Assembly (NCBI GenBank): GCA_022818135.1
Contig: JAFMSR010000017.1
Span: 16,287,237 to 16,351,236 of the forward strand
DNA length: 64,000 bases
From: Saxidomus purpurata
Taxonomy: Eukaryota > Mollusca > Bivalvia > Venerida > Veneridae
Direction of reading: 5' to 3'
Position 1 is the first letter of the stretch; each line of letters opens with the position of its first letter. The translations under genes were made by a program, and so were the position numbers. The notes beneath the pieces were generated by a model that ran no database searches, was not told the origin of the DNA, and saw only the letters and a list, made by a program, of their open reading frames with translations. This document shows positions 36,281 through 49,800 of the stretch, piece by piece.

Positions 36281-37983
36281 TTTGTCTTGTTTATATATTG
36301 ACCAAGTTTAATTTTTTTTGGTGTAGATTTATTTGCATGTCTAGATACGTGTTTATAGACTAATTTGCGCCAAAAGTAAGCGTTTCCTTCATGTAAACAC
36401 AGTGGTGCAAGTGCTCTTTTCTCAAAATATAACTAAAACACGAGAGAATGTGTGGCGGCAAATATCTTAATACTGTGATTATAACAATTTATTAAAGGTA
36501 ATCGTAACTTGTTAGTTCAATGCGGCGATAAAACGAATACATTAACGCAAGTTAAAATGGGTCTCCTTGAATTCCTTTGGGGCCATGCCTCGACATCAAC
36601 CATCACCAATTTCCAAAATATCTACATGCCAGTTTTGTTTGTTGGCCCGCTGGGATACGTAGTATCAGTTTTTCTTGTATAGTCTTATGGTATGCTACAT
36701 TCAAACATCAGCCTGCTCTGGTCTTGCACTACTTTCCAAGAGCGCAGTTTTAGTTATCAGCACATTTTACAGTTGAATTTTTACGATGTTTGAAATGCAG
36801 CATGCCAACTATTGCCTTGGCGCTTACATCCAGTGACACAGTATTATTGGGTTAGCGATGTGTCAAAACAAGCATCAGCCACTAATTCTTAAAAGTGTCC
36901 TTCATATTAATCAGAATTAAACACGATGAATATAATCTTGAAAATGATAACTTCGTTACCTTTAATTAGTTGACCCTAAATCCCTGCTATATCATTCTTT
37001 ACTTGTCTACTAAATGTAGCTGTCCAGCTACAGCGTCTAATGTACTATTTGCATTGGATGCATCGTATTACATTACATAAACAATTACATGCTTCAATCG
37101 CCATCGGCTCGTTTGTACTCCCATTTGTTAATAGTTCTAATATAATTATGCCATGGGATCAATTGAGCAGATGAACATGTCAATTTTGGTGCTATTATTG
37201 TGAAAAAGAGTTGGATTTTGACTTTTGGAGGACATTTAATATTTCAACGAGTATATGATTTTTGAAATGAATGCAGTGTGGTACACGTCACACTGAAGAT
37301 TTTAGTACGGAGTGTATTCGTTTCATGCATTGTTGTCGGTACCTAAACTAGTTTTTAGTACATTGTAAGGATTAAAATTCATATAATTTAAACTACTGAG
37401 GCCCTAATAATTATTACGTAAGAGGTAAGCTTTCATGTATGGCTTTATTCAATATTTGCATGTTTAAACTAACTTTGTTAAATGGCAAACATTTTTGTTG
37501 TCAGAGCCAACTATTCCAAATGTGGTAGCTGCAACAGATTTCTTAATTATTTCACTTAATAAATAATGTGCACATGGGTAAATCGTGCAAAACTTTCTTG
37601 AAGCTGGTTGGGTGAGAAGCAAAGAAAGGGGAAGAGTGATCTACCTTTTTCTTGATTTAAGAATGCTTCGGTTAAGATTTTAATGTTCAAATTTGTGAAG
37701 TAGATCTACTAGTACTGCAACTTCCATGAACTTGTGCAGGGAAGTGTCTTGAATGTGTAAGGCTAACAGAGATCGATCGCATTTGCACTAAGTCTTGTAT
37801 ACATGAATCAAAACAACATGTAAAGAAATAAACTTTATTTTTGATTGTAATGTGCATTCTGACACTCAGTGTAAACACGCGAGTTAGAAAAAAGGTTAAC
37901 AGAATAGAAATATCAAAAACAGAAATATGACTAAGTGTAACAAAGTGCATGTAACAACATAAAGTGAATTAGTATTTATATAA
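36281..37983. other. intergenic DNA, nothing recognised
   Basis: AT-rich sequence with no similarity-bearing ORF, RNA gene or clear repeat. ORFs under 90 codons near 37687-38087 on the minus strand lack domains. Confidence 0.4.
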
Positions 37984-38632
37984 GAGGGCCAAGATGGCCC
38001 TATATCGCTCACCTTGGTACAAGTCCACTTGCCTGGTGGAAGATCACTAGAAAATGTTATATACCAAATAGGTTTTCCTATATACATCTTTGTAAAACAA
38101 ATGATCCCCCCAGGGAAAGGCTAATTTTGACCCAAGGGGCATAACTTGAACAAACTTTGGAGGTCTATTAGGCAATGCAACATGCCAAATATCTAAGCTC
38201 TAGGCCTTGTGGTTTCAGAGAAGATTTTTAAAGTTTTTCCTATATAAGTCTATGCAAAACTAAGTGACCATCCGCAGGGGGTCAATTTTGACCCGGGGGT
38301 CATAATTTGAACAATCTTGGTAGAGGTCTACTAGACAAATGCTACATGTAAAATATCTAAGCTCTAGGCCTTGTGGTTTCAGAGAAGAAGAATTTAAAAA
38401 GAATTCCTATTTGTTGCCATAGCATAGAGTTCTGTATGGAATGGAATTCTTTGAACATCTTTGATAGAGCTTCATGCAAGGTACATCCCTGCAAAGTTTC
38501 ATCAACATTGGCCAAGTGGTTTCAGAGGAGATGTCGTTTGAAGGAAATGGTGGACGGACGGACAGACGTACGGACGGAATGCGATCTTAATAGCTCACTC
38601 TGGCACTTTGTGCCAGGTGAGCTAAAAAAACA
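37984..38632. repeat. ~650-bp interspersed repeat, GAGCTAAAA family, full length
   Basis: It begins gagggccaagatggccctat and atcgctcacctt, and ends gtgccaggtgagctaaaaaa. It holds two tandem copies of a phrase containing ggggtcaattttgacccggg, tcataatttgaacaatcttg and aatatctaagctctaggcct. It finishes with ggacggacggacagacg-like sequence before the terminal gagctaaaa. The ends GCTCACCTT and AGGTGAGC are inverted. A 5'-truncated copy is at 42412-42911. Confidence 0.75.
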
Positions 38633-39355
38633 AGAAACAAAACAAAACAGAAAATCATGCTTGCAACTACAATAGAACAAGTAAGTGAATGTAATGAATA
38701 CTTGTACACTCTGACTACAGCTGCAGGAAAAGAACACAACTGCTTGTGGAGCAGTTACTTATGGAGCAGTTACTTTATTGCTGGAGTTCCTGATGTTTGT
38801 ACAGTAAGTTGTTCTCAAACTGTTATTGATGACCTGCTGTGCGCAGTATTTTATTACAAAGTTTGATATAAAATGATAAACCCTCCACAAGTTAAGAAAA
38901 AATACATGTTCGTATGCTTACTCGTAATTAATGCTGAAAATTATATGATCACATAGAATAACTCTCTTTCTTTAGGTAAAAAATATTTCAAAATAGCACA
39001 AAAATACGAGTTTCATTCACGAGTTTATAACACATACAATCTCCTAGATGCAGAGGTCATTGTGACTTTGACATAGAATATATTGGACGGACGGTCAGAT
39101 GGACTTACCGACAGAAGAAAAATAATACATATTCCCATTTCTTTGAAAGCGAATACACTATATACACATGTATTTCATGTGACACAAAATATTTTTAGCC
39201 ATTCAAACTTTGTCCACGTAAGTACTTAATGAAGTTTTAATGGATGTTCAATAATGATGAAAGAGCACTATTTGTCATTATCTATTGATAAAGTGACAAA
39301 TTACAACATGATGCGGATGAACATAGAGAATTTATGAGTCCCCACAGAGGACCAA
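38633..39355. other. intergenic DNA, no gene seen
   Basis: It contains another fragment of the GGACGGACGGTCAGATGG phrase near 39085-39110, a trace of the neighbouring repeat family. No coding evidence. Confidence 0.35.
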
Positions 39356-39427
39356 GGCACTTTTAAACATATGGCAATGAAGTAAACACTAGGCACTTTT
39401 AAATATATGGCAATGAAGTAAACACAA
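39356..39427 (+). repeat. 36-bp tandem duplication
   Basis: Two copies of ggcacttttaaacatatggc followed by aatgaagtaaacac sit head to tail and differ at only one or two positions. Confidence 0.9.
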
Positions 39428-39487
39428 AAACAATGGCTTTAATCAAATACAAGTACCGGTACATACGGCAGAGTGAAAATGTATACT

Positions 39488-40750
39488 TATGCACCAAAGT
39501 TCTGCACGGTTCGAAATGTTTTCATTTCATATACATGAAGAATATAATCACAAATAATTTTGAGACTTAGTTATCAAAAGCCTTAAGTTTGAACAAATAT
39601 CAACGTATGTTTTGCTTACTTTAGACCAGTGAGCCTACAGCGCATATTGAACACAAACTGATGATATTTGTGTACAAGTTCTGCAAATAAAAATTATCCC
39701 ATTTTTACATTTGTGTTAGTTTAATTATCCTGTACAGACTTTTTGTCCTTAAAGTATACTTTAATGAGCTGTTAAATTAATTCATTAAAAGAAATGTTAT
39801 GACTCTGCCAAGTTTCCATCTTTGCAAAAAAAAAATTGCACACAGTCAACTTAAAACAAGTTCTCTTTCAAAGAAAACGCATATGCTATGTAAAAATATA
39901 TATGCGTATGGTTACATCTAGCATTCCATGAACATATCAGTGAAAATAATCAAGAAACCTAACAATGTCGTTATACTGTCTAACATCGTCAAATATACAC
40001 ATGTAAGCTGAAGTTTCGATACATGGAAGCTTAGTACTTGCTAGAAAGTTACAGGAAGCTTTTCTTCTGTTCGTAATAAAAGACAATATCAGAATATAAT
40101 TCATGGCACTTTTGGTGACAAAATTCAAACTGGCCCAAAGTCACTCATCTGAGTAAGAAGAATTTCAAGCAGCCAACATTGCAATTTATGTCACTTGGTA
40201 CTCTCATTTTGTTTTGCAACAGTTACCCCTATGTCCAATAGACTGGCACTATTTTCTTATTTTAACAAAGCAGTCGATGCAAGGTTTCTTTCACAAATTT
40301 ATAGGAAATAATCTTTTAAAGATTTTTCCATTTACTGTGTGCAGTAGACCGCAACAATTTCCTATTTTAAGAAAGAAGTCACAGAGGCAGTCTTCTGACT
40401 TTCTTACTGTTAGCTCACGAGACTATGCCATTTTGGCCCCTGCATACACCAGATCACAGTAATTTCCTAAATGTTTTGAAAAGTGTCAATATACGGATGC
40501 TACAGAAGAAATTTGGTGAAACTTTTTTTGACTTTCTTGCCACCTGTTCAAGAGAAAAGGCCATTTAAAGACATATATTAGTAACATTAACGCCTGCATG
40601 TAGCGGACCGAACTCATTATATATTTTCGAAAGTGGTCGATGCAAAATTGCTGCAGAGCAAGTTGGTAACTTCTACTATTGGTTCATCAAACCGTTTGAA
40701 GATTTTCTATTTCTAGTAAAAGTGCTCCCTATGCGTAACGGACTGAAGCC
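39488..40750 (+). repeat. segmental duplication, copy 1 (~1.3 kb)
   Basis: Collinear with 41026-42405. Shared anchors in order are accaaagttctgcacggtt, gagcctacagcgcatat, ctaacatcgtcaaatataca followed by catgtaa, agaaagttacaggaag, tcactcatctgagta, and ttggttcatca ... ctatgcg. It includes the left end of an element running from tcactcatctgagtaag (40140) to ggctcagatgagcgaaaa (about 40925), whose ends CTCATCTGAG / CTCAGATGAG are inverted. No ORF is conserved between copies. Confidence 0.75.
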
Positions 40751-41025
40751 AACATAGTTTTCGAAGGGACAATGCAAGCATGCTACAGACAAAGTTTAAT
40801 TAAAATCCAACATAAAGTCTTGGAGAAGATCTTTAAGTGAAATGTTGACAACGGACGATTGACGCCAGACAACCCTCCTGTACTAGAAGCTGATCCGCAG
40901 CCTTCGGCTCAGATGAGCGAAAAACGATGAAGTTTATCATTTACAATGCATACAAACATGTACTTAGAACATCTGGCAAAGGAGACGTGCTTACAAAAAT
41001 CAAAGGCACAACTTACAAGGACCAA

Positions 41026-42405
41026 AGTTCTGCACGGTTTGAAATGTTTTATACACGAAGAATGTAATATTTTTGTGGATCAGTCGTTTCAAAAGCGGTA
41101 AATTTTAACAAATATTCAACGCAGGTTTTGCGTTTAGTTCGACTTCAGGCAAGTGAGCCTACAGCGCATATAGAACGTGCGTTGCACGTTCAAGTTCAAT
41201 TCAGCGTCTACATCAACGTCACGAACTGATGAAATTCTTATACAAGTTTTCACAATTGCGAAAAAAAATTCGATTTCTACATCTGTGTTAGTTTAATTAT
41301 ACCGTACAGAATGTTTGTCCTTAAAGTATTCTTTAATGAAGTTTATTTTTTGTTGTGATCTAACACAGTGCCAAGTTACTGTCTTCATAAAAAAGACTGT
41401 ACCCATATCAACAACTTTAGGTGATATTGCCGTTCAAAGTAACCATCATAATTCTAAATAAGAAATTAACCAGTGATTTATACTCCCAAGAATTATTAAA
41501 CATTGCCATAGTTATAACAAAAAAATATCGGCTGATTCTTCATTTTTATTTGTCAGCAACATAAATTACTTGGTAAACACTTATTTCTTATATGTTTTAA
41601 AGCATCCATTGTGTTTTCAGCACCATCCTTGACTTTAAACCAATGAAGTTATTTTGAAGGGTAATATAACTTTTAAACAAGTTCTCTGTCAAAGAAAACA
41701 CATATGCTATACAGGTTATATTTAGATTTCTATAAACATACTAGTGAAAATAATTAAGAGATCTAACAATGTCGTATTGTTGTCTAACATCGTCAAATAT
41801 ACACATGTAACCTGAAGTTTCGACATACTTACATTCAAAAACTTAGTACATGCTTTTTCCTTTGGGAGATCTGGTAGAAAGTTACAGGAAGTTTTTAAAG
41901 ATAATGTCACAATATAATGTATGGCACTTTTGGTAATAAAAACATTCACTCATCTGAGTATTACTCTTTCGCAAGATTCTGGGAAAAAGACGTCGAGTGG
42001 ACCGCAACTATTTCCCATTTTAAGAAAGGATTCACCGAGCCAGTTTCCTGATTTTCTTACTGTTGGCTCAAGAAACGATGCCATGTAATGCATATAAGTA
42101 ACAGAGGCCCCTGTTTGCACCAGATCACAGTATGTCCTCCATATTGTGCAAGGGGTCAATGTAAGGCTGCTGCAGAAGAAATGTGGTGACTTTCTTGCCA
42201 CTTGTTCAAGAGAAAAGGCAACTTTTATATTTAAGTAACAGTTACCACTGCGTGTAGTGGCCTAAATCCACGATTTATATTTGAAAGTGGTTGATGCAAG
42301 AATGGCACAGATTAAGTTTTGTAATTTCTACCATTGGTTCATCAGAAATTGTTTAGAGTTTTTTTTATATTTCTAGTGACAGTGGTCCCTATGCGCAGCG
42401 GAGTG
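41026..42405 (+). repeat. segmental duplication, copy 2 (~1.4 kb)
   Basis: Diverged direct copy of 39488-40750, offset by about 1.5-1.8 kb owing to indels. Its right edge runs directly into the truncated GAGCTAAAA-family element at 42412. The divergence by eye suggests an old duplication. The small ORFs present in each copy are not preserved between them. Confidence 0.75.
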
Positions 42406-42411
42406 GTGCGG

Positions 42412-42911
42412 GGTCAATTTTGATCCGGGGGTCATAATTTGAACAATCTTGGTAGAGGTCCACTAGCCAATGCTACATGCCAAATATCTAAGCTCTAGGC
42501 CTTGTGGTTTCAGAGAAGAAGATTTTTAAAGTTTTTCCTATATAAGCCTATGCAAAACTTAAGGACCACCCCCCGCGGGGTCAATTTTGACCCGGGGGTC
42601 ATAATTTGAACAATCTTGGTACAGGTCTACTTGACAATGCTACATGCCAAATATCTAAGCTCTAGGCCTTGTGGTTTCGGAGAAGAGTTTTAAAGTTTTT
42701 CCTATTTGTTCCCATAGCAACCAGAGTTCTGCATGGAATGGAATTCTTTGAACAATTTTGGTAGAGCTTCATGCAATGAACATTCCTGCATAGTTTTATC
42801 GACATTGGCCTAGTGGTTTCAGGGGAGATGTCAGTTGAATCAAAATGTTGACGGACGACGGACAATCATAAATCAGAAAAGCTCACCCTGGCTTAGCCAA
42901 GCGAGCTAAAA
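42412..42911. repeat. GAGCTAAAA-family element, 5'-truncated copy
   Basis: It shares ggtcaattttgatccggggg, tcataatttgaacaatcttg, aatatctaagctctaggcct and ttgtggtttcagagaag with 37984-38632, in the same orientation. It ends cttagccaagcgagctaaaa. The left end of the family is missing, because the copy starts within the internal tandem phrase next to the segmental duplication. Confidence 0.75.
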
Positions 42912-43652
42912 ATCAAAGGCACAACTACATAAGAGAATACTGAAACGGCTATGGTCTCTTACAAAAAAATATATATTAATTTTACAAGCAAATAAATTCG
43001 ATGAAGACAAGAAAGTTAATAGGTGGATCTGGTTTTTCAAAATGTATCTAAATCTTTTTATAACACAGACACAGTCCTTATCCAACAGTAGTCATTATCT
43101 TAGATACCCTACACCTATTCATAGCCTGGTATTTATATAGGATCCATACACAAATGTTCTATCAAAAATATTTTGCTATTGATCAGATTTCCCAATTTAA
43201 ATAATTTGTATCATATTTACTGACAAATTACATAGTGATGGTTTATCCCCCATGAAGACTGTAGACTGGTTATAAATCAATTCAACCAATGACATTTCTT
43301 TGCCAGCAAAATTTGAACTAAGCTCCAATGACGGCGCTGATGCAAGACTGATGCAATATTCCTTCATGTTATTTCAATAGTCAGGCTTAAATTATTTGCC
43401 AAAAGTGTAAACCTAAATGTTAAATGTTCCACGATTGCTGTCCTCACAATTCCACTTTCCATCATTAGGATGTTTGATCACATATGTGTTAAACTGTCTG
43501 ATGTATACTTATTACTAGCAATCAATAAACGAGTTATCTTTCAAAATATTTTATGACCTGCACTTTTTAAATAGCTTTCTCTTAAAAATGACCAATTACT
43601 GAGTAAAAAGTTTCCCATTCATGTCTAAAAAATTATTTTTCTCTGCTATTGT
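42912..43652. other. 3' flank of the TRANK1-like gene
   Basis: The presumed 3' UTR of the minus-strand gene starts below 43653. No canonical AATAAA (TTTATT on this strand) was found close to the stop codon. Otherwise AT-rich and unremarkable. Confidence 0.4.
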
Positions 43653-43829
43653 TTAATGGTTTTTCTTTCTCTTGCCACCGTATTTTTTGCCCCTGAACTC
43701 CAAGGTTCGTCTTGGCGCCGGTGCATCCACAACATCCTCATAGTCATCGAGTTCACCATCCCAGTTTTCGCCAGACTGAGATACAGCACTTGAAGAGGCC
43801 ATGAATTGTCTTGTCCGCTCTTCTTCCGC
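43653..43829 (-). CDS. TRANK1-like terminal exon and stop codon
   Basis: It encodes AEEERTRQFMASSSAVSQSG, an acidic stretch (ELDDYEDVVD) and a basic end (RRTLEFRGKKYGGKRKKNH), then TAA at 43653-43655. The acidic-then-basic pattern ending in lysines matches the vertebrate TRANK1 C-terminus. The acceptor is AATATAG|GCGG. The basic tail could act as a nuclear localisation signal (inference). Confidence 0.9.
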   Translation of the reverse strand, partial: AEEERTRQFMASSSAVSQSGENWDGELDDYEDVVDAPAPRRTLEFRGKKYGGKRKKNH

Positions 43830-46800
43830 CTATATTAAATATAGTATCGTATATTAGGGTTTTATCGTTGGTACCGGTTTCCACATGACCAACGCCCGCA
43901 TAAGAGGTTAGTTCTTTTAGGTTCGGAGAATAGTAAAAAAAAAAAAAAAAACCCAAATCCAGAGACACCCCTAGTTCTTTTACATACGTATAGAGTACCA
44001 TAAAAGGGGACCTCGGTTTTCGTCTCGTTGGTAATTTTAGTTGGTCAACTCTGGGAATCAAACCCTACCAAATTACAAGTCTCGTGCTCTATCGATTGAG
44101 CTAACCGGGCTGACTTATATTGAATATACAATACTTTATGAAGTTTTGTTCATTAGACTAAAATAATCAATACCTACAAATGAACAAGACAAAGTACCCT
44201 TTTACATGTACTTAACCACCTTGATAGCTGAACTTCTTATAAATCGTTACCTGTCTAGCAAGGTAAATAACATTAACTTTTTATCAACAACAATGAACTG
44301 TAAAAGGATATGAAAAATCATCTCCGAACATGACAAGAGTCTTGACAGTTGCATATAGTACCAAATACTCATGATGCATGTATAGCAAAATCTATATTAA
44401 AATACTATAACTCAGTGATTTTGACAGTTGATCATTATTGTTCAGTAAGAAAATATTAATGTTGTTGATTGTGTGATAATACCCATGATAAATTACCTGT
44501 TTCAGCTTAGTGTAAGTTTCTTCAACATAGGGCTGCACAACAGCAAAGTCTGTCTCAAGTTCTTTCACGGTCTGTTCAATACAAACAGCTGTGGTAGACC
44601 ACATACGGCTCTTCATCAAAAGTTGTACCTCTTTCTCTATCAGTGTACTTTTTCTTTTCATTCTCTCAATCGCCATTTGTTCTCGAGCATAATTCTTTAC
44701 AACGTGGTCTTGGTTCATCAACCTATATTCAGTGTTGTTCAGAAAACTATTCACTGTCTTTAATTTTGGTGCAATGTGTTGCTTGTATTTGTCTCTAAAT
44801 GTGTTAAGTTCCATTGCCTTCTGAATATGACCATTATCTTGCATGTGCTGTGTTCGAATAGTTTTAAGCTGAAGCTTTCGAAGTTCTGGTGATTCAAACT
44901 GATTGTCCTGTGCAGATTCCCATGCATTTTGCTTCACATCTTGAGCTCCCTGTCTCTTAGCTTGTGTCTCTAGCGGTCCAAATAGTGCAGGCTTTTCATT
45001 CAGTACTGAAGTTCCTCCAATAAAAGTAGACCTCTCAAGTTTCAACCTTTCTTCAAGTTTTGAAGGGAAGAAAACCCCACATATACCACACATATTTTCA
45101 TCTACTTTTATTTCTTCAAACATAGAGTCCACATTACTGGTTGATCCTCTAGTTGATTTTTCTTCTCTCAATCGTCGTAATTTCCGTTTGGCTCGAAATA
45201 ATCGTTGAATGTACAGAATTGCTGAATCCTTCTTTTCTTTCATCTGTTGTTCTTCTTTCTCTCTTCTTCCTCGTTCTATTTCCTCCTGGTCAAGATCTTC
45301 CTCTACAGGAACCTCTTCATGTGAAACATGTTCACTGTAATAATTTGTAGCATGCATATCTGGAAAGGTCAACTCATTTAAAAATGAGTCTTCAAAGAGA
45401 CTGAAGTTCTGAAGTTCCATCTTTTCTATTGTCTGCTTCTTTCCCATCTTCCATTTACAGACTAGTAACTCCTCTCTTTGACCCCGTTCTGATAACAATT
45501 GTCTCAGGACTAGCAACGTCAGCAATTCCTTTGCAGTTCTTGACAGAATGAAGGGTCTGTTGTATTCTGTTTGGAATTCTTTCAGGTAGGGCAATGTGGG
45601 TCATCGATGACAAAAGACTCATCTCACTTTCCGGTGCTACTGATTTCCCAACATTACAAACCATGGTCATGTTTAGAATTAGCAATCTTTCGAGGAGGTT
45701 GTAATTACAGGGGTCCTCTATGCATTTTTGTACAATTTTGTCTAAGATTCGAATTTCTTGCGAGTGTCCAGAAACAACAAATGCAAACCCCTTAAGACGG
45801 TCATAGATGTGGCCTTCTGTTGACATCGCTTTTTTGTAAGAGGGCATCCACCAGCCAACAGAGTCATGGACTGAATATCCCGAGCTAGGAAATGTTGATT
45901 CAACAAACTGGATCAAAGCAAAATAATTGCTTGGCAAAACAAACACAAAGTCTGGAAAGTTCTCTGTTTTCAATTTTGAAATTAAGAAAACGGCTAAACA
46001 TGTGTAGAATTCTAGCCACATCAAGTAAGTCTTCATATCTGGGTAGAAATGGAAATCTGTTGTCCATCTCTTACTCAGCTGTATCTGAAATTTGCTAAAT
46101 TTCATCATAGATTCAAATGGTTCATTTTTTGAAATGAGACGATATGCATCTGTAAACCTGTGGGCTACACAAGTGACCTCTATTTTGCTATACTTGTCAA
46201 ATCTGTCCACCCTTGACATCATCAATGTGTAGTATTTTTCATTACGTACAACAGCTGGTCTGGCCGCAACCTCATAATCAAAAATGCGCTCCAGTTTTGT
46301 CATCTCTTCTATAGGTGAAGATTTAAATTTTCTCCTACCAGTATCAAAGCCGAACAAATGGTATCCAAACTCGAAGAGCAAGTACACCTCAGTTTGTCTA
46401 GCTGCATCTGATCTGAGCTTCTTTACACCGGTTGTAAACATTCTCCACTTTTCCAGAAGAAATCTCTTAAAATGAGCAGCCACCTTATCAATCCTTCTGA
46501 TGTATTCCAATAGTGATTTACTATCACTGCCCACCAACATTGAATGGCCAGCAGCTGGCATCAGGTCATTCCAGAGTTGTATACAGGCCTGGTACTTGAT
46601 ATCTGGGTCTGCATCTTTAGCCCACAAATAATCGTCAACTATAGGCTTTACAGCTGGTGGACATTTCTCGCTCAGACTGACAGCGTCGCCATGAATGCTA
46701 TCTTCATACTCCATCATCAATAAATCCAAGTTAATCAGCTTTTTGAAGCTTTCATTTGTCTGCACAAAATGCAAACTCTCACATGGTTTGTCCACATTAC

Positions 46801-49800
46801 CAATGTTAGGACATTCTATCCCGGCTTGGAAATAATCACACATTCTCGTCCCCTCTCGCATTCTGCATAAAGCATCCTGAATTGGCTTCAGCCAAGCTTT
46901 TGATCTGTTGAGAAGATATATCACAATGGCTTCGTGAACTTCAGACTTTTGTACTTCTAAAACTTTTTTCTTGGCCTCTGATTTTGTTTTGAAAATTTCT
47001 TGTATCATGCCCATGCATAGAGGTTTCTCCATGGTGTGAATGACAACCTTGTCTTGACTTAGTACGCCAAGGCCATAAAACTGGTCATATTTCTGAACAC
47101 GCTCTCTATTTGTCTGTGTGTTGGGGTCTAATAGAACGTGACATGTACCAAACAGGTGTTCTAGTCCACGCACAGCTGGCCGGAGTACGTTTAAATCTCC
47201 AAGATCTTCATTCTTTACCAACCAATCGGCGCACTCCACTAATCCAGCCTCATTTGGAAATGGTGTAGACGCACAAAAAGCTTTCCATCCAATCTTGATA
47301 CTCTCTATGTTTCTTGACTTCTGGGCTTCCAACAGTGTGACTTGGCCGAACTGATCATTATCATTGCATGACTGAAATATACGAAATGCTTCCTTCAGAC
47401 TTTCCTGTAAAAAATCCACATTATCTTCCATGAGGTCCTTCTTTGACAAGATTACTCTGCAAGTTACAAGGAGACAATGAGCAATCACTTCTTCACTTAG
47501 CGTCTTTTTGGCCATTGTGTTTGCTTCATGAAAGAAACCATACATCAGAAGCAAGTTGGCTGCATTCTCTAATTGACCTACAAAGGAGCATAGATAAGTA
47601 TAAAAATTAATGTTGCATTAGATAAAGAGTGACAAACGTTTCACAACCTCTTATTCCTTCTATCGGATTCAAAAGTACCATTTGATTTAGTATTTACTAA
47701 ATATCACCTTATTCTTCTTTTACGGACAAATATTTTAGAATTTTGAATATTCAGCATAACTTTACCATCTTCTTCAAGTATTTTGGCTGCCTGGGGAATG
47801 TAGTTCTTGTTTTTCAAAAATTCAACTTTGTCAACTATGTTGTGGAATCGATCTACTGCCTCTAACATTTTCTCTACATTCTTGTATTTATGGAACAGGT
47901 TTGCTGCCCTGAAACACAAGTAAACAAGAGCTGTCAGTAGGACAGCGCGCTCGACTTTTTTAGTGCTTGCCAATAAAACAGAACATTGACAGTGAAGGGC
48001 AAACAAGACTTTAACTACTTTAACTAGGAATTTCTAAGTACAAATCAAGAAACATTTTCACAGAGTTATCTTCTCTTGCTTACAGACAGGATTGTGAACA
48101 CGGGTGCAAAGTTTCAAAGCAATTTCTCAATGGACTTTGAAAATATTTGGGGTGGCACGCCAACTTAAACATAAATTCTAAGTCCAAAAGGGGGCATAAT
48201 TATGTCACAATGCTTGATAGAGTTACCTCCTATTGTGTAGAGATTGGGGACATGATGGTGAACAAGTATGCAAAGTTTCAAAGCCATATGTCAATGCACT
48301 TTGAAAATATTTGAGGTGGTACGCAAACTTTAACATAAATTCTAAGTTGAAAAAGGGGCATAATTCTGTCACAATGCTTGATAGAGTTACCTCCTCTTGT
48401 GTAGAGATTGGGGACATGATGGTGAACAAGTATGCAAAGTTTCAAGGCCATTATGTCAATGCACTTTGAAAATATTTGAGGTGGTATGCAAACTTTAACA
48501 TAAATTCTAAGTTGAAAAAGGGGCATAATTCTGTCACAATGCTTGATAGAGTTACCTCCTCTTGTGTAGAGATTGGGGACATGATGGTGAACAAGTATGC
48601 AAAGTTTCAAGGCCATATGTCAATGCACTTTGAAAATATTTGAGGTGGTACGCAAACTTTAACATAAATTCTAAGTCGAAAAAGGGGCATAATTCTGTCA
48701 AAATGCTTGATAGAGTTACCTTCTCCTGTGTACAGGTTGGGGGCATGATGGTGAACAAGTGTGCAAAGTTTCAAAGCAATATCTCAATGGACTTTGAAAA
48801 TATTTGGGGTGGTACGCAAACTTTAACATTGGTGTGACGCTCACGCCGACGCCGGGGCGAGTAGGATAGCTCCCCTTTTCATAGAAAAGTCGAGCTAAAA
48901 ATAACAAAGATGGAAAAATAAGAAATGAGAACTGACTGTAAATGAGTCTCTAAAGGGGATAATTATGTCAAAATGCTTGATACAGTTACCTCCTCCTGTA
49001 CACAGGTTCGGATCATGATGGTGAACAAGTGTGCAAAGTTTGAAAGGCATATGTCAATGGACTTTGAAAATATCTGAGGTAGTACGCAAACTTTAATGTA
49101 AGTTCTTAGTAAAAAAAGGGGCATAATATTGTAAAAAAGCTTGATACAGTGACCTCCTCCTGTACACAGGTTGAGATCATGATGGTGAACAAGTGTGCAA
49201 AGTTTCAAAGCCATATGTCGATGGACTTTGAAATTATCTGAGGTGGTACGCAAACTTTAACGTAAATTCTAAGTCGAAAAAGGGGCATAATTCTGTCAAA
49301 ATGCTTGATACAGTGACCTCCTCCTGTGTACAGGTTGGGGGCATGATGGTGAACAAGTGTGCAAAGTTTCAAGGCCAGATGTCAATGGACTTTGAAAATA
49401 TTTGAGGTGGTACACAAACTTTAACGTAAATTCTAAGTCGAAAAAGGGGCATAATTCTGTCAAAATGCTTGATACAGTGACCTCCTCCTGTGTACAGGTT
49501 GGGGGAATGATGGTGAACAAGTGTGCGAAGTTTCAAAGCCAGATGTCAATGGACTTTGAAAATATTTGAGGTGGTACGCAAACTTTAACGTAAATTTTAA
49601 GTCGAAAGAGGGGTATAATTTTGTCAAAATGCTTGATAGAGTTACCTCCTCCTGTGTACAGGTTGGGGGCATGATGGTGAACAAGCGTGCAAAGTTTCAA
49701 AGCCAGATGTCAATGGACTTTGAAAATATTTGAGGTGGTACGCAAACTTTAACGTAAATTCTAAGTAGAAAAAAGGCATAATTTTGTCAAAATGCTTGAT

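Noticed and set aside
44043..44110. Functional tRNA-Thr gene
   Set aside because: A- and B-boxes are present, but the acceptor stem does not pair properly and SINE-like sequence follows; treated as a tRNA-derived repeat.
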